DNA from: UTCFX2 sp963726375
GTDB lineage: Bacteria; Chloroflexota; Anaerolineae; Anaerolineales; UBA4823
Length of the DNA: 64,000 bases
Assembly (NCBI GenBank): GCA_963726375.1
Contig: CAVSCE010000006.1
Location: forward strand, 109,026-173,025
Reading direction: 5' to 3'
Part shown: piece by piece, positions 26,933-35,878 of the stretch
Layout: each line of letters begins with the position of its first letter
Numbering within the stretch: the first letter of the stretch is position 1
Position numbers and translations under genes: made by a program
The notes under the pieces: model-generated
Database searches by the model: none
Seen by the model: the letters and a program-made list of their open reading frames with translations, nothing else
What the model was told of the DNA's origin: nothing

Positions 26933-28473
26933 TTATTTTGCGTATTCAGTAGCCCGGGTTTCTCGAATTACGGTCACTTTGATCTGACCTGGATACTGCA
27001 TATTCTCTTCGATTTTCTTGGCGATATCTCGTGCCATCTGGATTGAAGCCAGATCGTCAATATCATCTGGCTTTACAAAAATCCTGATTTCCCGACCTGC
27101 CTGGAGCGCATAACTTTGGGTGACACCTTTGTGCGAATTGGCGATTTCTTCCAGGGATCGGACGCGCTTCAGGTATTGTTCCAGGCTTTCTCTTCGAGCA
27201 CCCGGCCTTGCTCCGGATATCGCATCTGCTGACTCGACGATCGCGGCTTCGACAGTTTCTTGTTCGACCTCGTGGTGGTGAGAAGCAATCGCATTCACAA
27301 CTTTCGCTGACACGCCGTAGCGTTTCGCGATTTCTGCGCCGAGCTGGGCGTGGGTGCCTTCCATGCTGTGATCCACTGCCTTTCCCAAATCGTGGAGCAA
27401 GGCGGCTGAGCGGGCGGTTTCGACATCTGCGCCTAATTCTGATGCGATCGCGGCAGCCAATTTGGCTGTTTCAATTGCATGCCCAAGCTGATTCTGTCCG
27501 TAAGACGTCCTGTATTTCAGCCGGCCCAGTATTTTTATGATCTCAGGGTGAAGTCCAGGGACACCAGCTTCGTAAACAGCCTGTTCACCAGCCTCAATAA
27601 TTGCACGATCGACTTCCTTTTGTTCAGCCTTCAATACCTTTTCAATATGTGCGGGATGAATACGCCCATCCTGGATCAATTTCCCAAGAGCACGCCGGGC
27701 TACTTCTCGTCTGACTGGATCAAAACAGGAGATCGTTACCGCTTCGGGAGTGTCGTCAACAATTACATCCACACCTGCAGCCTGCTCAAATGCGTGGATG
27801 TTGCGTCCATTCCTGCCAATGATGCGCCCTTTCATGTCATCCGAAGGAATTTCCACGACTGAAGTAGTCGTTTCAACAACGTGATCAGATCCAACTCTTT
27901 GAATAGCTGCGGTGATGATCTTCCGAGCCCGATTTTCACCTTCTTCACGAGCTTCCATCTCGATCTGGCGAATAACTCGAGCCATGTCGTTTCGCGACTC
28001 TTTTTCGACGTCTTTAAGCAGGATTTCCCTGGCTTCTTCGGTCGACATCTGGCTGATTCGCTGCAGCTCCTCCACTTCTTGTTCATGGAGTTTTTCAATT
28101 TCATTATAGCGTTTGTCAATCGTGCTCTGGCGCTTATTCATCAGCTGTTCACGCTTTTCGAGGCGGTCCACCCGGTTGTCCAGTTCCTCCGGCGTTTCTG
28201 CAAGCGATCTTCTTCTTTACCGAGCTCGTTTCGCTTTCTTTCATTATCGAACTCAGCCTTCTTCAAGACTTCTAAAGCCTGGTCGCGGGATTTAATTTCA
28301 ACCAGTCGAGCTTCCTCTTTGGCAGCTTCGAGAATGCGTTCTGCATCATCCAGCTGCTCGCGTTTTGCTTTTTCCACTCGGCTCTGTTTGTATAAATAGC
28401 CAATTGCGAGACCGAGACCAAGTGCAATAATTACAATAATTAGTCCTACCATTAACAAGGTGCCATTATTCAT
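26933..28473 (-). CDS. rny: Ribonuclease Y, one frameshift
   Basis: Membrane-tethered endoribonuclease that starts mRNA decay. N-terminal helix (LMVGLIIVIIALGLGLAIGYLY), long charged coiled coil, KH domain with GRIIGRNGRNIHAFEQAAGVDVIVDDTPE, and an HD domain with ALLHDLGKAVD and the downstream ASHHHEV. The break is near 28190 (KR-AEELDNRVDRLEKRE regained by adding one G). Corrected length of about 513 residues is normal. Its start overlaps the recX stop by four bases. It ends seven bases from the convergent SPFH-like gene. Confidence 0.93.
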
Positions 28474-29141
28474 AGGTCGTCCCCTTCGTCAAAATTCCGC
28501 TCTAAAACCAGATCCTCTTCCCAGACTTTGCGGATCGCTGCTGAGCTGACTTCGTAGTTGAATCCGCGATTAGAGAGGTGGCGGAGCATTTTCTGGCGAA
28601 ATTCCTTCCAATCAAGATAGGTTATTTTACGTGCCTGGCGTCTGGCAGCCTGAAATGCCAGCTCATCTTCATCCAGCTGAGAGACAGATTGTTCGATGAG
28701 TTCGGATTGAATCCCGCGCCTCATGAGTTCATAAGATATTGCCCGGCGGCTGCGTGGTCGGAATTCAGACCGATTTTCAACCCAACTCTGAGCAAATACA
28801 GAATCATCGATCAATCCGCTGCTCTTCAGACGCTCCAAGAGTTCAACGATTATCTCCTCACGCACGGATTTTGATTCATAGAATTTACGAATTTCCGCAT
28901 TAGTGCGCGGTCGGTAGCTTAAAAGATGCAGAGCTCGTTGGTATAAGACTTCGCGTTCATCTGCAGCCAGAAGCGCAGTGATTTTCTCTTCGTTTAATTC
29001 TGTACCAACCTGCAACCATGCAGCAACGATGTTAGCTAAACCAAATGCAAATTCACCATCCAGAAAGACATTTACTCTCCGGTGGTTTCGTTTCTGAGGA
29101 GTAAGAGCAGTAATTTTCCGAACCATATCATTCGTTAACAA
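28470..29141 (-). CDS. recX: Regulatory protein RecX
   Basis: Inhibitor/modulator of RecA filaments. 223 residues of all-helical three-helix repeats; visible family blocks are ALHLLSYRPRTNAEIRKFYESKSV (first repeat), ERLKSSGLIDDSVFAQSWVENRSEFRPRSRRAISYELMRRGI (second) and WKEFRQKMLRHLSNRGFNYEVSSAAIRKVWEE (third). The TTG at 29141 has AGGA nine bases upstream; the ATG at 29126 is the alternative start. Downstream of a RecA-like gene on the same strand, which is the classic recA-recX order. Confidence 0.88.
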   Translation of the reverse strand: MLTNDMVRKITALTPQKRNHRRVNVFLDGEFAFGLANIVAAWLQVGTELNEEKITALLAADEREVLYQRALHLLSYRPRTNAEIRKFYESKSVREEIIVELLERLKSSGLIDDSVFAQSWVENRSEFRPRSRRAISYELMRRGIQSELIEQSVSQLDEDELAFQAARRQARKITYLDWKEFRQKMLRHLSNRGFNYEVSSAAIRKVWEEDLVLERNFDEGDDL

Positions 29142-29465
29142 AATCCGCGTTCCTGCTCACGCAGGTCGCGGCCAAATGTGTCCCTTTGGATTATTGATCT
29201 CAGAACTGATGTCCGAAAACTACGCTGGCTAAAGAAGGAAAGACAGTTAAGTGATACTGTAATAAATTCCTGAACAGCGCAGCTGTAATTTCATGTATGC
29301 GTCCGTATTGTTCGGCTCATCAATTTATTCAATCCGCTGCCAATTCTTTTCGATTGAAAAGAGGTTGACTAGAAAAACCATTATGCGGTTCGATAGAGAT
29401 CATTTTCTATGCAATGCCTCAAAGAGGCTATGCCTGGTTACACGTTGGCCGCGTCATAAAAATAT
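29142..29465. other. 324-base gap between recA-like and recX, no gene seen
   Basis: No reading frame here resembles a protein. The 12-mer TATTCAATCCGC occurs near 29325 and again near 29463, the second copy inside the end of the RecA-like gene. A TTGACT-like box on the plus strand (in GAGGTTGACTAG) has no gene to serve. I see nothing else to annotate. Confidence 0.5.
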
Positions 29466-30380
29466 TCAATCCGCGGCTGGATAAATGTCCGGTAATAATC
29501 GCTGGCGAATTTTCTGCTCAATTTCATCCCTGATCGCTCTGTTTTCATTCAGCGTATGAATTATTTGAGAGAATGTCTTGCCAAGGCAGATATCTTGATA
29601 GATAAATCCTTCTTCCTGCCTTAAAATCAACTGTAGATCACAGCCCAGGCTGAAGACTTCACCAGTCTTATTAATACCTACAGGATTGATTATATCAAAA
29701 TCCGTCTTATATAAACAGGGTGCAAACTGGTTCTTCAGGATTTGAGCCTTGATCCTGACCTCAGGGTTCAATCCGGAATGCTGAATGAAATGGTCATGCA
29801 GCAAGCTTATTCGAATTCCAGAATAGAAAGTAAGCGCCAGGCGATCGAGCTGTTTTGAAAGTAGATGGTAGGCAGCACCACTGCGCTTGCCAGTGGAATT
29901 CGTAAAAAACACAGTTGTATTTGAATCCGAAATATCCCTTTTGATCATCGCAAGCACCAGGCTGATCAATCGGTAATTTTCTTCAGCTGGTTGTCGATTT
30001 TCTCTGAACAGAGTCTCACTGTTGGGGATAAGGGTTTGGATTGAATCTAAAACAACCAGAGAGAAAGAACCGGACTTTGCCAGAATATGAAGAATTCCGA
30101 GCGCCTGTTCGGTGTTGTTAGAATTGCAGTAATATAACGTGTCTGGATTTACTCCGATGTTTTTTGCCATCTGGACGCTGAACATTTGATCCGCATCAAT
30201 CCATGCACAGATTCCGCCGGCCAGTTGAGCTTCTGCGACAGCATGCTGGGCGAGCACTGTTTTTCCACTCCCCGTAGGCCCACTGATCTCGATGATTGAA
30301 CCGCTTGGATAACCTCCAATCTGCAGAGCGATATCTAGTTTCAAGGATCCAGTCGAGATCACCCCAGGATTTTTGATCAT
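29466..30380 (-). CDS. Divergent RecA-like ATPase
   Basis: 304 residues aligned to the RecA core from ISTGSLKLDIALQIGGYPSG through the C-terminal RIKAQILKNQFAPCLYKTDFDII and GEVFSLGCDLQLI blocks. The N-terminal polymerisation helix region (about 37 residues in E. coli RecA) is absent. Walker A is GPTGSGKT (RecA: GPESSGKT) and Walker B LVVLDS is kept. The catalytic Glu of IDAEHALDP is Asp (IDADQMFSV), the INQ of loop L2 is TNS, and the TTTGG part of L2 is missing. Uninterrupted frame, so it seems maintained. It may be a recA paralogue occupying the recA position next to recX; a canonical recA elsewhere is expected but not visible here. Confidence 0.82.
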   Translation of the reverse strand: MIKNPGVISTGSLKLDIALQIGGYPSGSIIEISGPTGSGKTVLAQHAVAEAQLAGGICAWIDADQMFSVQMAKNIGVNPDTLYYCNSNNTEQALGILHILAKSGSFSLVVLDSIQTLIPNSETLFRENRQPAEENYRLISLVLAMIKRDISDSNTTVFFTNSTGKRSGAAYHLLSKQLDRLALTFYSGIRISLLHDHFIQHSGLNPEVRIKAQILKNQFAPCLYKTDFDIINPVGINKTGEVFSLGCDLQLILRQEEGFIYQDICLGKTFSQIIHTLNENRAIRDEIEQKIRQRLLPDIYPAAD

Positions 30381-30439
30381 CTTCTAAAATTCAATTCTGC
30401 CTTCAACTTAAGCAGCAGATCGTTTAGATGGGAGTAAGG

Positions 30440-31860
30440 TTAGACCTCATTCAGGAAGCTGAAGTGCTCTTCAAATTTTGGATTCCATTCATCGGGGATG
30501 AATTCTCCGCTGGTCCGATCCTGGACATATCGGCCCCGGTATTCGCCGCGGACGATCCTTTGGAGCGCATCTTCAAGAATGTCGACATCCTCTAACGAAT
30601 TGTAAAGGCCGAAGGAAGCCCTGATGAGGCCTGGCATTTCGGATCGATCTCCTGCCAACATCCGGCTTCGTACTTGTCCTGCTTCATCTTCGTTCAATCC
30701 CAGCAAATGAAGAATGTAAGGATGGGCGCAAAAACAGCCGCTCCGCACTCCGATCCCGAATTCGTAGCCCAAAATTGAAGCGATTTTAAAATGCGATAGC
30801 TTGTCAAGGCTAAACGGGATCACGCCCAGGCGATTTTGAGCGTTCTCTGGATCACGGTCTCCATAGATCTGAATGCCCGGGATTTGTGAAAGTCGTTTGA
30901 GTGCATATGAGGTCAATTCGGCTTCGTGGTTGGCGACATAATCCATGCCAATCTCGCTGAGTTTAAGAATTGCCGCTGCCATTGCAACTGCGCCGATTGT
31001 GTTGGGGCTTCCCGCTTCTTCACGATCAGGAGGTTCTGACCAGATGACATCCTTCAGGGTGACAATTTCAACTGTACCTCCACCGGTAATGTCTGGATCG
31101 CCTGTTCTAAACGTATCTCGCAAACCAACCAGGACTCCTGTTCCATAGGGAGCATAAAGTTTGTGAGCTGAAATTGCCACATAGTCCAGGCTTTCTGGAT
31201 CACCAGGAGTCCCCATCTGGATCTTTCGATGGGGGGCAAGCTGGGCGCAATCAACAAGGATTTGGGCGCCAGCGGCATGGGACTTGCGCGCGATTTCATG
31301 AACAGGATTGATATAGCCTGTCACATTGCTGGCGCCGGTAATCGTCACCAGGGCAATCCTGCCCTCATATCTGATTTAAGAGCGATTTCGAGCTGCAATA
31401 GATCGAGGCGGCCATCTGTGGTCAGCTCCACATGAATTGTTGTCGCAACGCTGCGCCAGGGAAGATCATTCGAGTGATGTTCCATTCCACTTGTGAGAAC
31501 GATATCCTTTCCATCCGAAAAAGGAAACCGACGGGAAAGTTTGTTGATCGATTCTGTCGTATTTTTGGAAAAAATACATGTATGCAGCTTGGGATCTGCG
31601 CCAATAAAATCCATGACGGTATGCCGTGCTTTTTCATAGGCATGAGTTGATAACTGGCTTTTATATCCGGTACCGCGATGGACGCTGCTGTAATAGGGAA
31701 GGAAAGCTTCAACGGTCTCTTTTACATATTTCAACGCTGGGGTTGAGGCAGCATTATCAAGGTTAACATAACGGCGTTTGGTACCGTCCAGCAGAGGCAC
31801 CTCCGTCTCAACTCCGACGAAATAATCTTGCCTCGACTGATTATTTTGGTTATTGGTCAT
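30440..31860 (-). CDS. Class V aminotransferase, cysteine desulfurase-like, one frameshift
   Basis: PLP enzyme of the SufS/CsdA-like group, about 473 residues after correcting a break near 31365. Landmarks: YVNLDNAASTPALKYVKE, TTESINKLSRRF, GMEHHSNDLPWR, VDCAQLAPHRKIQM, the PLP lysine in DYVAISAHKLYAPYGTGVLVG, and the Cys region GIGVRSGCFCAHPYILHLLG. The C-terminus is longer than in SufS. No other suf or isc gene is nearby, so cysteine desulfurization is likely but not proven. The start at 31860 has AAAGG upstream. It is divergent from mraZ. Confidence 0.85.
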
Positions 31861-31953
31861 GACGAAACCTTTCAGGATGAGAAGAAATTGGAGAACGAGT
31901 TGCTTTACTTTATTAATAATCGAGCTAATTTGCCTATATGTTGGGTTAACCGC

Positions 31954-31982
31954 TTGCAATTTAGAAGAAAATTCGTTATACT
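31954..31982 (+). promoter_or_regulatory. Promoter of the mraZ/dcw cluster
   Basis: TTGCAA (31954-31959), a 17-base spacer and TATACT (31977-31982), directly followed by the MraZ box array. This fits the usual arrangement in which MraZ binds at or just after the mraZ promoter. Confidence 0.72.
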
Positions 31983-31983
31983 G

Positions 31984-32018
31984 TGGGTGTTTATGGGAAG
32001 AAGTGGGAAAAAGTGGTA
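31984..32018 (+). promoter_or_regulatory. Four MraZ boxes with 10-base period
   Basis: TGGGT (31984), TGGGA (31994), TGGGA (32004) and TGGTA (32014), each separated by exactly five bases. MraZ of other bacteria binds tandem TGGG-type repeats with the same 10-base period, so this is the predicted autoregulatory operator. The fourth copy departs at one position of the TGGG core. Confidence 0.82.
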
Positions 32019-32042
32019 GAACGCCGGCCAATCCGGCGTTCT
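32018..32042 (+). other. Perfect 10-bp hairpin in the mraZ leader
   Basis: AGAACGCCGG (32018-32027), loop CCAAT, CCGGCGTTCT (32033-32042). It sits between the MraZ boxes and the mraZ ribosome-binding site, followed by GGCTTTAT rather than a T run. It could be an attenuator or a 5' stabilising stem; it overlaps the fourth box by one base. Confidence 0.65.
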
Positions 32043-32068
32043 GGCTTTATAACAGAAAGGTAGAACAA

Positions 32069-32508
32069 GTGTTCTTGGGTCAGTTTAGTCATAATCTGGA
32101 TGATAAAGGAAGGTTGATGGTTCCAGCCCGCTTCCGGGATCAAATAGTCCCGGACGGCGCCTTTGTCATGCAAGGCTTTGACAAAAACTTGATGGTGCTC
32201 CCTTCTGACAAGTATCAAGAGCTTGCTCGCCGGGTCAACCAGATGAGCCTGACTGATTTAAGAGCGCGCCTTTAAAAAGGCAAGTATTTTCAACCGCCGA
32301 CCATGTTGACGTTGATAAAGCCGGACGCATCCTTCTGCCTCAATTTCTGCGCAAATTCGCCGGTTTGGAGGAAGAATCAGTTGTGATTGGCATGGGCGAT
32401 TTCTTCGAAATCTGGTCCCCAGAGGCATGGACCGGTCAAAATGCAGAACTGCAAGATGCCCAGGCAAACCCTGACCGATTTTCTGCCCTCGACCTTGCGT
32501 TTACCTGA
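32069..32508 (+). CDS. mraZ: Transcriptional regulator MraZ, one frameshift
   Basis: AbrB-like DNA-binding regulator of the dcw cluster. GTG start at 32069 (VFLGQFSHNLDDKGRLMVPARFRDQI) with GAAAGG eight bases upstream. The second repeat (ADHVDVDKAGRILLPQFLRKFAGLEEESVVIGMGDFFEIWSPEAW) lies in another frame to 32508. The break fits one missing T in TTT at 32271-32273. Both DxxGRxxxP repeats of the family are thus present. Corrected length of about 147 residues is normal. Predicted target: the box array just upstream. Confidence 0.9.
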
Positions 32509-32514
32509 TCTAAG

Positions 32515-33495
32515 TTGTTAAGTTTGCGATGTTTGAAGAATTTAGACGGAACCTCACACCGTCCAGTGCTTTACCAGGAGATTATACACGCTTTCCAGCC
32601 CGACACGAGTGGGCGCTTTGTCGATTGCACGCTTGGGGCCGGAGGGCATGCCTGGGGAATATTGAATGCGAGCACACCCGATGGGATGCTGCTCGGATTG
32701 GAGGTTGATCCGCAGGCTCTTAAGCTGGCCAGCCTGAGATTGAAATCCTTTGACGAACGAGCAGTTCTGGTTCGGGCGTCTTATGCGACACTGGAAAAAC
32801 AGCTTGAGAAGCTGGGGTGGCCGTTGGTGGATGGGATTCTACTCGATCTTGGAATCTCTTCAATGCAATTGGATACCCCTGAAAGGGGCTTTTCGTTTTT
32901 GTCCGATGCTCCTTTAGACATGCGTTTCGATCCTGATGGGACGATCACTGCCGCTGATTTGGTGAATGGTCTTTCAGAGCGTGAGCTTGCAGATTTAATT
33001 TTTCGATACGGCGAAGAACCTTTGGCAAACAGGATTGCTAAAATGATTGTGAATTCTCGACCAATCACACGAACGGTTGAATTGGCTGACTTGATCTCAA
33101 AGGTAGCAGGAAGGCGGAGGGGAGGTGGATCGCGAGATGATGAATTGCATCAGCGGATTCACCCGGCGACATTAACTTTTCAAGCGCTGCGGATTGCTGT
33201 GAACCATGAGCTCGACTCCTTAGAGAGCGTGCTTCCTCAAGCAGTCCGGGTATTGAGGTCTGGAGCTCGATTGGCTGTCATCTCGTTCCATTCACTCGAG
33301 GATCGAATAGTCAAGCAATTCTTCCGTCAAGAAGGAAAGGATTGCATATGTCCTCCAAAACAGCCAGTTTGTACATGCGGACACCGGGCAACGCTGCAAG
33401 AAATGAACCGCCGTCCAATCTTTCCAACGGCAGATGAAGTTCGAAATAATCCGAGAGCTCGCAGCGCTCGATTGCGTGTAGTTATTAGATTATAA
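32515..33495 (+). CDS. rsmH: 16S rRNA (cytosine1402-N4)-methyltransferase
   Basis: Methylates C1402 in the ribosomal P site. About 326 residues with the SAM motif FVDCTLGAGGHAWGIL, the block VDGILLDLGISSMQLDTPERGFSFLSDAPLDMRFDP, and VISFHSLEDRIVKQFF and GRRPIFP-like ending. The first codons are doubtful: the frame opens with a TTG at 32515, but the ATG at 32529 would give a natural MFEEF-DGTSHRPVLYQE start if one A were removed. It follows mraZ by six bases. Confidence 0.93.
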   Translation: MLSLRCLKNLDGTSHRPVLYQEIIHAFQPDTSGRFVDCTLGAGGHAWGILNASTPDGMLLGLEVDPQALKLASLRLKSFDERAVLVRASYATLEKQLEKLGWPLVDGILLDLGISSMQLDTPERGFSFLSDAPLDMRFDPDGTITAADLVNGLSERELADLIFRYGEEPLANRIAKMIVNSRPITRTVELADLISKVAGRRRGGGSRDDELHQRIHPATLTFQALRIAVNHELDSLESVLPQAVRVLRSGARLAVISFHSLEDRIVKQFFRQEGKDCICPPKQPVCTCGHRATLQEMNRRPIFPTADEVRNNPRARSARLRVVIRL

Positions 33496-33597
33496 AATCT
33501 TTGAATGGACGAGAGGATACAACCAAAACAGAATAATCGGTTCATTGGCACACTTATTGCAAATTTATTGACTTAACAACTTCTATTTTCGAAAAGA

Positions 33598-34083
33598 ATG
33601 GATATGGACCAACTAGAAAGCTTTGCCCGGAATTACTCACAAGCGCCCTGGAGAAAACAGCTTCAGCTTATTGCGCTGTTTCTCCTGTTGTTGGTTTTGA
33701 TCGCGCTTGTTGCTGGGATTTATTTAAGCATCAGTGCTAGGGCAACAGCGGTTGGAAGGGATATCCAGGCGATGCAGACGGAAATCGAAGATTTAAATCT
33801 CGAGAATGAGGACCTACAATCCCAATTAGCAGAAATTCTATCTTCTTCTCAGATGGAATCCCGAGCTAAGGCTTTAGGCTTTGAACCAGTTCCACCGGAC
33901 CAAATTGTCTATTTGAAAGTACCAGGTTACTCCGATCGCCGAGTTGTCATCCTGGCGCCTTCAAATGAACGAAATGTGGTGAATGCTGTCTCTGTTCCGC
34001 CCGAATACACGGAATCGTTGGTCGACTGGCTTTATCGAGAGACAAGGGATTGGATCGTCCGTTTTTTTGAGGAGATGCCATGA
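33598..34083 (+). CDS. ftsL: FtsL/DivIC-like septum protein
   Basis: 161-residue bitopic division protein: short cytosolic N-terminus, one membrane helix (LIALFLLLLVLIALVAGIYL, about residues 24-43), a periplasmic coiled coil (GRDIQAMQTEIEDLNLENEDLQSQLAEI) and the RAKALGFEPVPPDQIVYLKVPG block typical of FtsL in Chloroflexota-like dcw clusters. ATG at 33598 or 33604. Overlaps the PBP start by four bases, as expected for a partner of FtsI/FtsW. Confidence 0.8.
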   Translation: MDMDQLESFARNYSQAPWRKQLQLIALFLLLLVLIALVAGIYLSISARATAVGRDIQAMQTEIEDLNLENEDLQSQLAEILSSSQMESRAKALGFEPVPPDQIVYLKVPGYSDRRVVILAPSNERNVVNAVSVPPEYTESLVDWLYRETRDWIVRFFEEMP

Positions 34084-35849
34084 GTGAACAGGAAATGAGC
34101 CGACGATATTCCTTGCTAGGGGCATTGATGTCAGTGCTCCCGGTTCTCATCTTAGTGCAAATCGTCAGGATCCAGGTTGATCCTGAAATGGTAAAAAAGC
34201 TTCAGGAAAAAAGAGAATCAACGATCAATCCCCTGGTAACAGTATATCCAACTCGTGGACGAATTTTTGACCGCAATGGCTCACTTCTTGCTGGGAATCG
34301 AACGGTTTTTGAAGTTGGAGTAGAACTTCAAGATGTTGAGAATCCCGAGATGGTCGCCCAGGTAGCCAGCGCCGTGCTTGGAGTGGATTATAAAGATGCG
34401 CTTGTCAGCGCCAGCCTGGAGCCATCTGACACTGCGGTTTATTCGAGGTTGATTGACAACGTGCCTCCGGAGGAGATAGAAGAACTGGATGCGTTGATCA
34501 ATCGTCTGAATGGGGAATATGCAGACAGCAGCGGAAAAAACAAGGTGAATGTGCGAGGCCTGGTATGGAGTCCCCATCTGGGGCGAACTTATCCCAATGA
34601 ATCATTGGCTTCAAACCTTATCGGTTTTGTGAACGCGGTTGGTGAGGGGTTTTTTGGAGTAGAAGAGAGGTTTAATGATCTATTAAAGGGCGCCTCGAAG
34701 CAAGTTCGAATTCCGGTGGATCCCACTCGGGCAAAAGAGCTGCCGAACGTACCAGATGGAGCAAGCCTGATCCTTTCAATAGATCGCGAAATCCAACGGG
34801 CAATGGAAGAAATCATCGATGATAGTGTTGCTGAGAGCGGATCAGATTCGGGCTCTTTGGTCGTTATCGACCCTCGAACCGGTGAAATCCTTGCAATGGC
34901 AACAACTCCTCGATTAGACCTTAATCAGTTTTGGAAGTATTCACAGGTTTTTCCCAAAGATTTCCCGTTTAATCAACCGGTTTCGGAATCCTACGAGCCG
35001 GGTTCGGTTTTCAAGGTGCTTACGATGCTTCTTGCGCTCGATTCTGGCGCGGTGAAACCTGAGACGGTTTTTATCGATACAGGAGTGATCGAAGTTGGTG
35101 GGGCAGTAATCTATAACTGGAACCAGGGTGCATGGGGACCTCAGGATATGCAGGGATGTATGCAGCATTCACTGAATGTTTGTCTCGCATGGGTTTCCAC
35201 TCAGGTTGGGCCGGAAAAGTTCTATGATTATTTGAAGGCATTCGGAATTGGTCATGTGACCGGTATTGATCTTGCTGGTGAAGCTTCCGGTAGGTTAAAA
35301 GAACCCGGTGATAATGATTGGTATGCTGCTGATCTGGCCACAAATGCCTTTGGTCAGGGCGTGGCGGTGACGCCTGTTCAGATGGCAGTCGCGATCTCCG
35401 CAGCTGCGAACGACGGAGTTATGATGGCTCCCCAGATTGTGAAGTCTGTCGTGAGTGAAGGTTACCAGTACCAGATTGACCAGCGAATATTGGGTATTCC
35501 AATAAAGAAGGAAACAGCCAGGACTCTGACCGAAATGCTTGCTCGCTCTCTGGAGATTGAATCCTCGGACACGCTGATCACAGGTTATCGAGTTGCTGGA
35601 AAAACAGGGACAGCTGAAATCCCAACTGTCTATGGATATACGTCTAACCAGACAAATGCTTCTTTTGTCGGTTGGGGTCCTGTCGATGACCCACGCTTCC
35701 TGGTTTATGTCTGGCTGGAAAAACCAACGACCTCTCCCTGGGGATCCGTCGTCGCTGCACCTGTCTTCAGAGAAGCAGTCGAAAAACTTGTGATTTTACT
35801 AAATTTGCCTCCGGATGATGTCCGAATGAAGTTGGAAAACTCGAATTAG
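34080..35849 (+). CDS. ftsI: Septal class B penicillin-binding protein (FtsI-type)
   Basis: Transpeptidase for septal peptidoglycan, 589 residues, anchored by one N-terminal helix (LGALMSVLPVLILVQIVRIQV). The dimerisation domain starts at TRGRIFDRNGSLLAGN. Catalytic motifs: SxxK in ESYEPGSVFKVL (Ser about residue 308), SxN in MQHSLNVCLAW, and KTG in VAGKTGTAEIPT (about residue 506). No PASTA repeats are present. The frame is intact, unlike many neighbours. ATGA overlap with ftsL. Confidence 0.92.
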   Translation: MSEQEMSRRYSLLGALMSVLPVLILVQIVRIQVDPEMVKKLQEKRESTINPLVTVYPTRGRIFDRNGSLLAGNRTVFEVGVELQDVENPEMVAQVASAVLGVDYKDALVSASLEPSDTAVYSRLIDNVPPEEIEELDALINRLNGEYADSSGKNKVNVRGLVWSPHLGRTYPNESLASNLIGFVNAVGEGFFGVEERFNDLLKGASKQVRIPVDPTRAKELPNVPDGASLILSIDREIQRAMEEIIDDSVAESGSDSGSLVVIDPRTGEILAMATTPRLDLNQFWKYSQVFPKDFPFNQPVSESYEPGSVFKVLTMLLALDSGAVKPETVFIDTGVIEVGGAVIYNWNQGAWGPQDMQGCMQHSLNVCLAWVSTQVGPEKFYDYLKAFGIGHVTGIDLAGEASGRLKEPGDNDWYAADLATNAFGQGVAVTPVQMAVAISAAANDGVMMAPQIVKSVVSEGYQYQIDQRILGIPIKKETARTLTEMLARSLEIESSDTLITGYRVAGKTGTAEIPTVYGYTSNQTNASFVGWGPVDDPRFLVYVWLEKPTTSPWGSVVAAPVFREAVEKLVILLNLPPDDVRMKLENSN

Positions 35850-35878
35850 TTCGTGTTTGCGAAAGACTTTATCGACCT

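Noticed and set aside
29320..29475. Direct repeat TATTCAATCCGC near 29325 and 29463 as a regulatory or mobile-element signal
   Set aside because: Only 12 bases and two copies, one inside a coding end; chance is likely.
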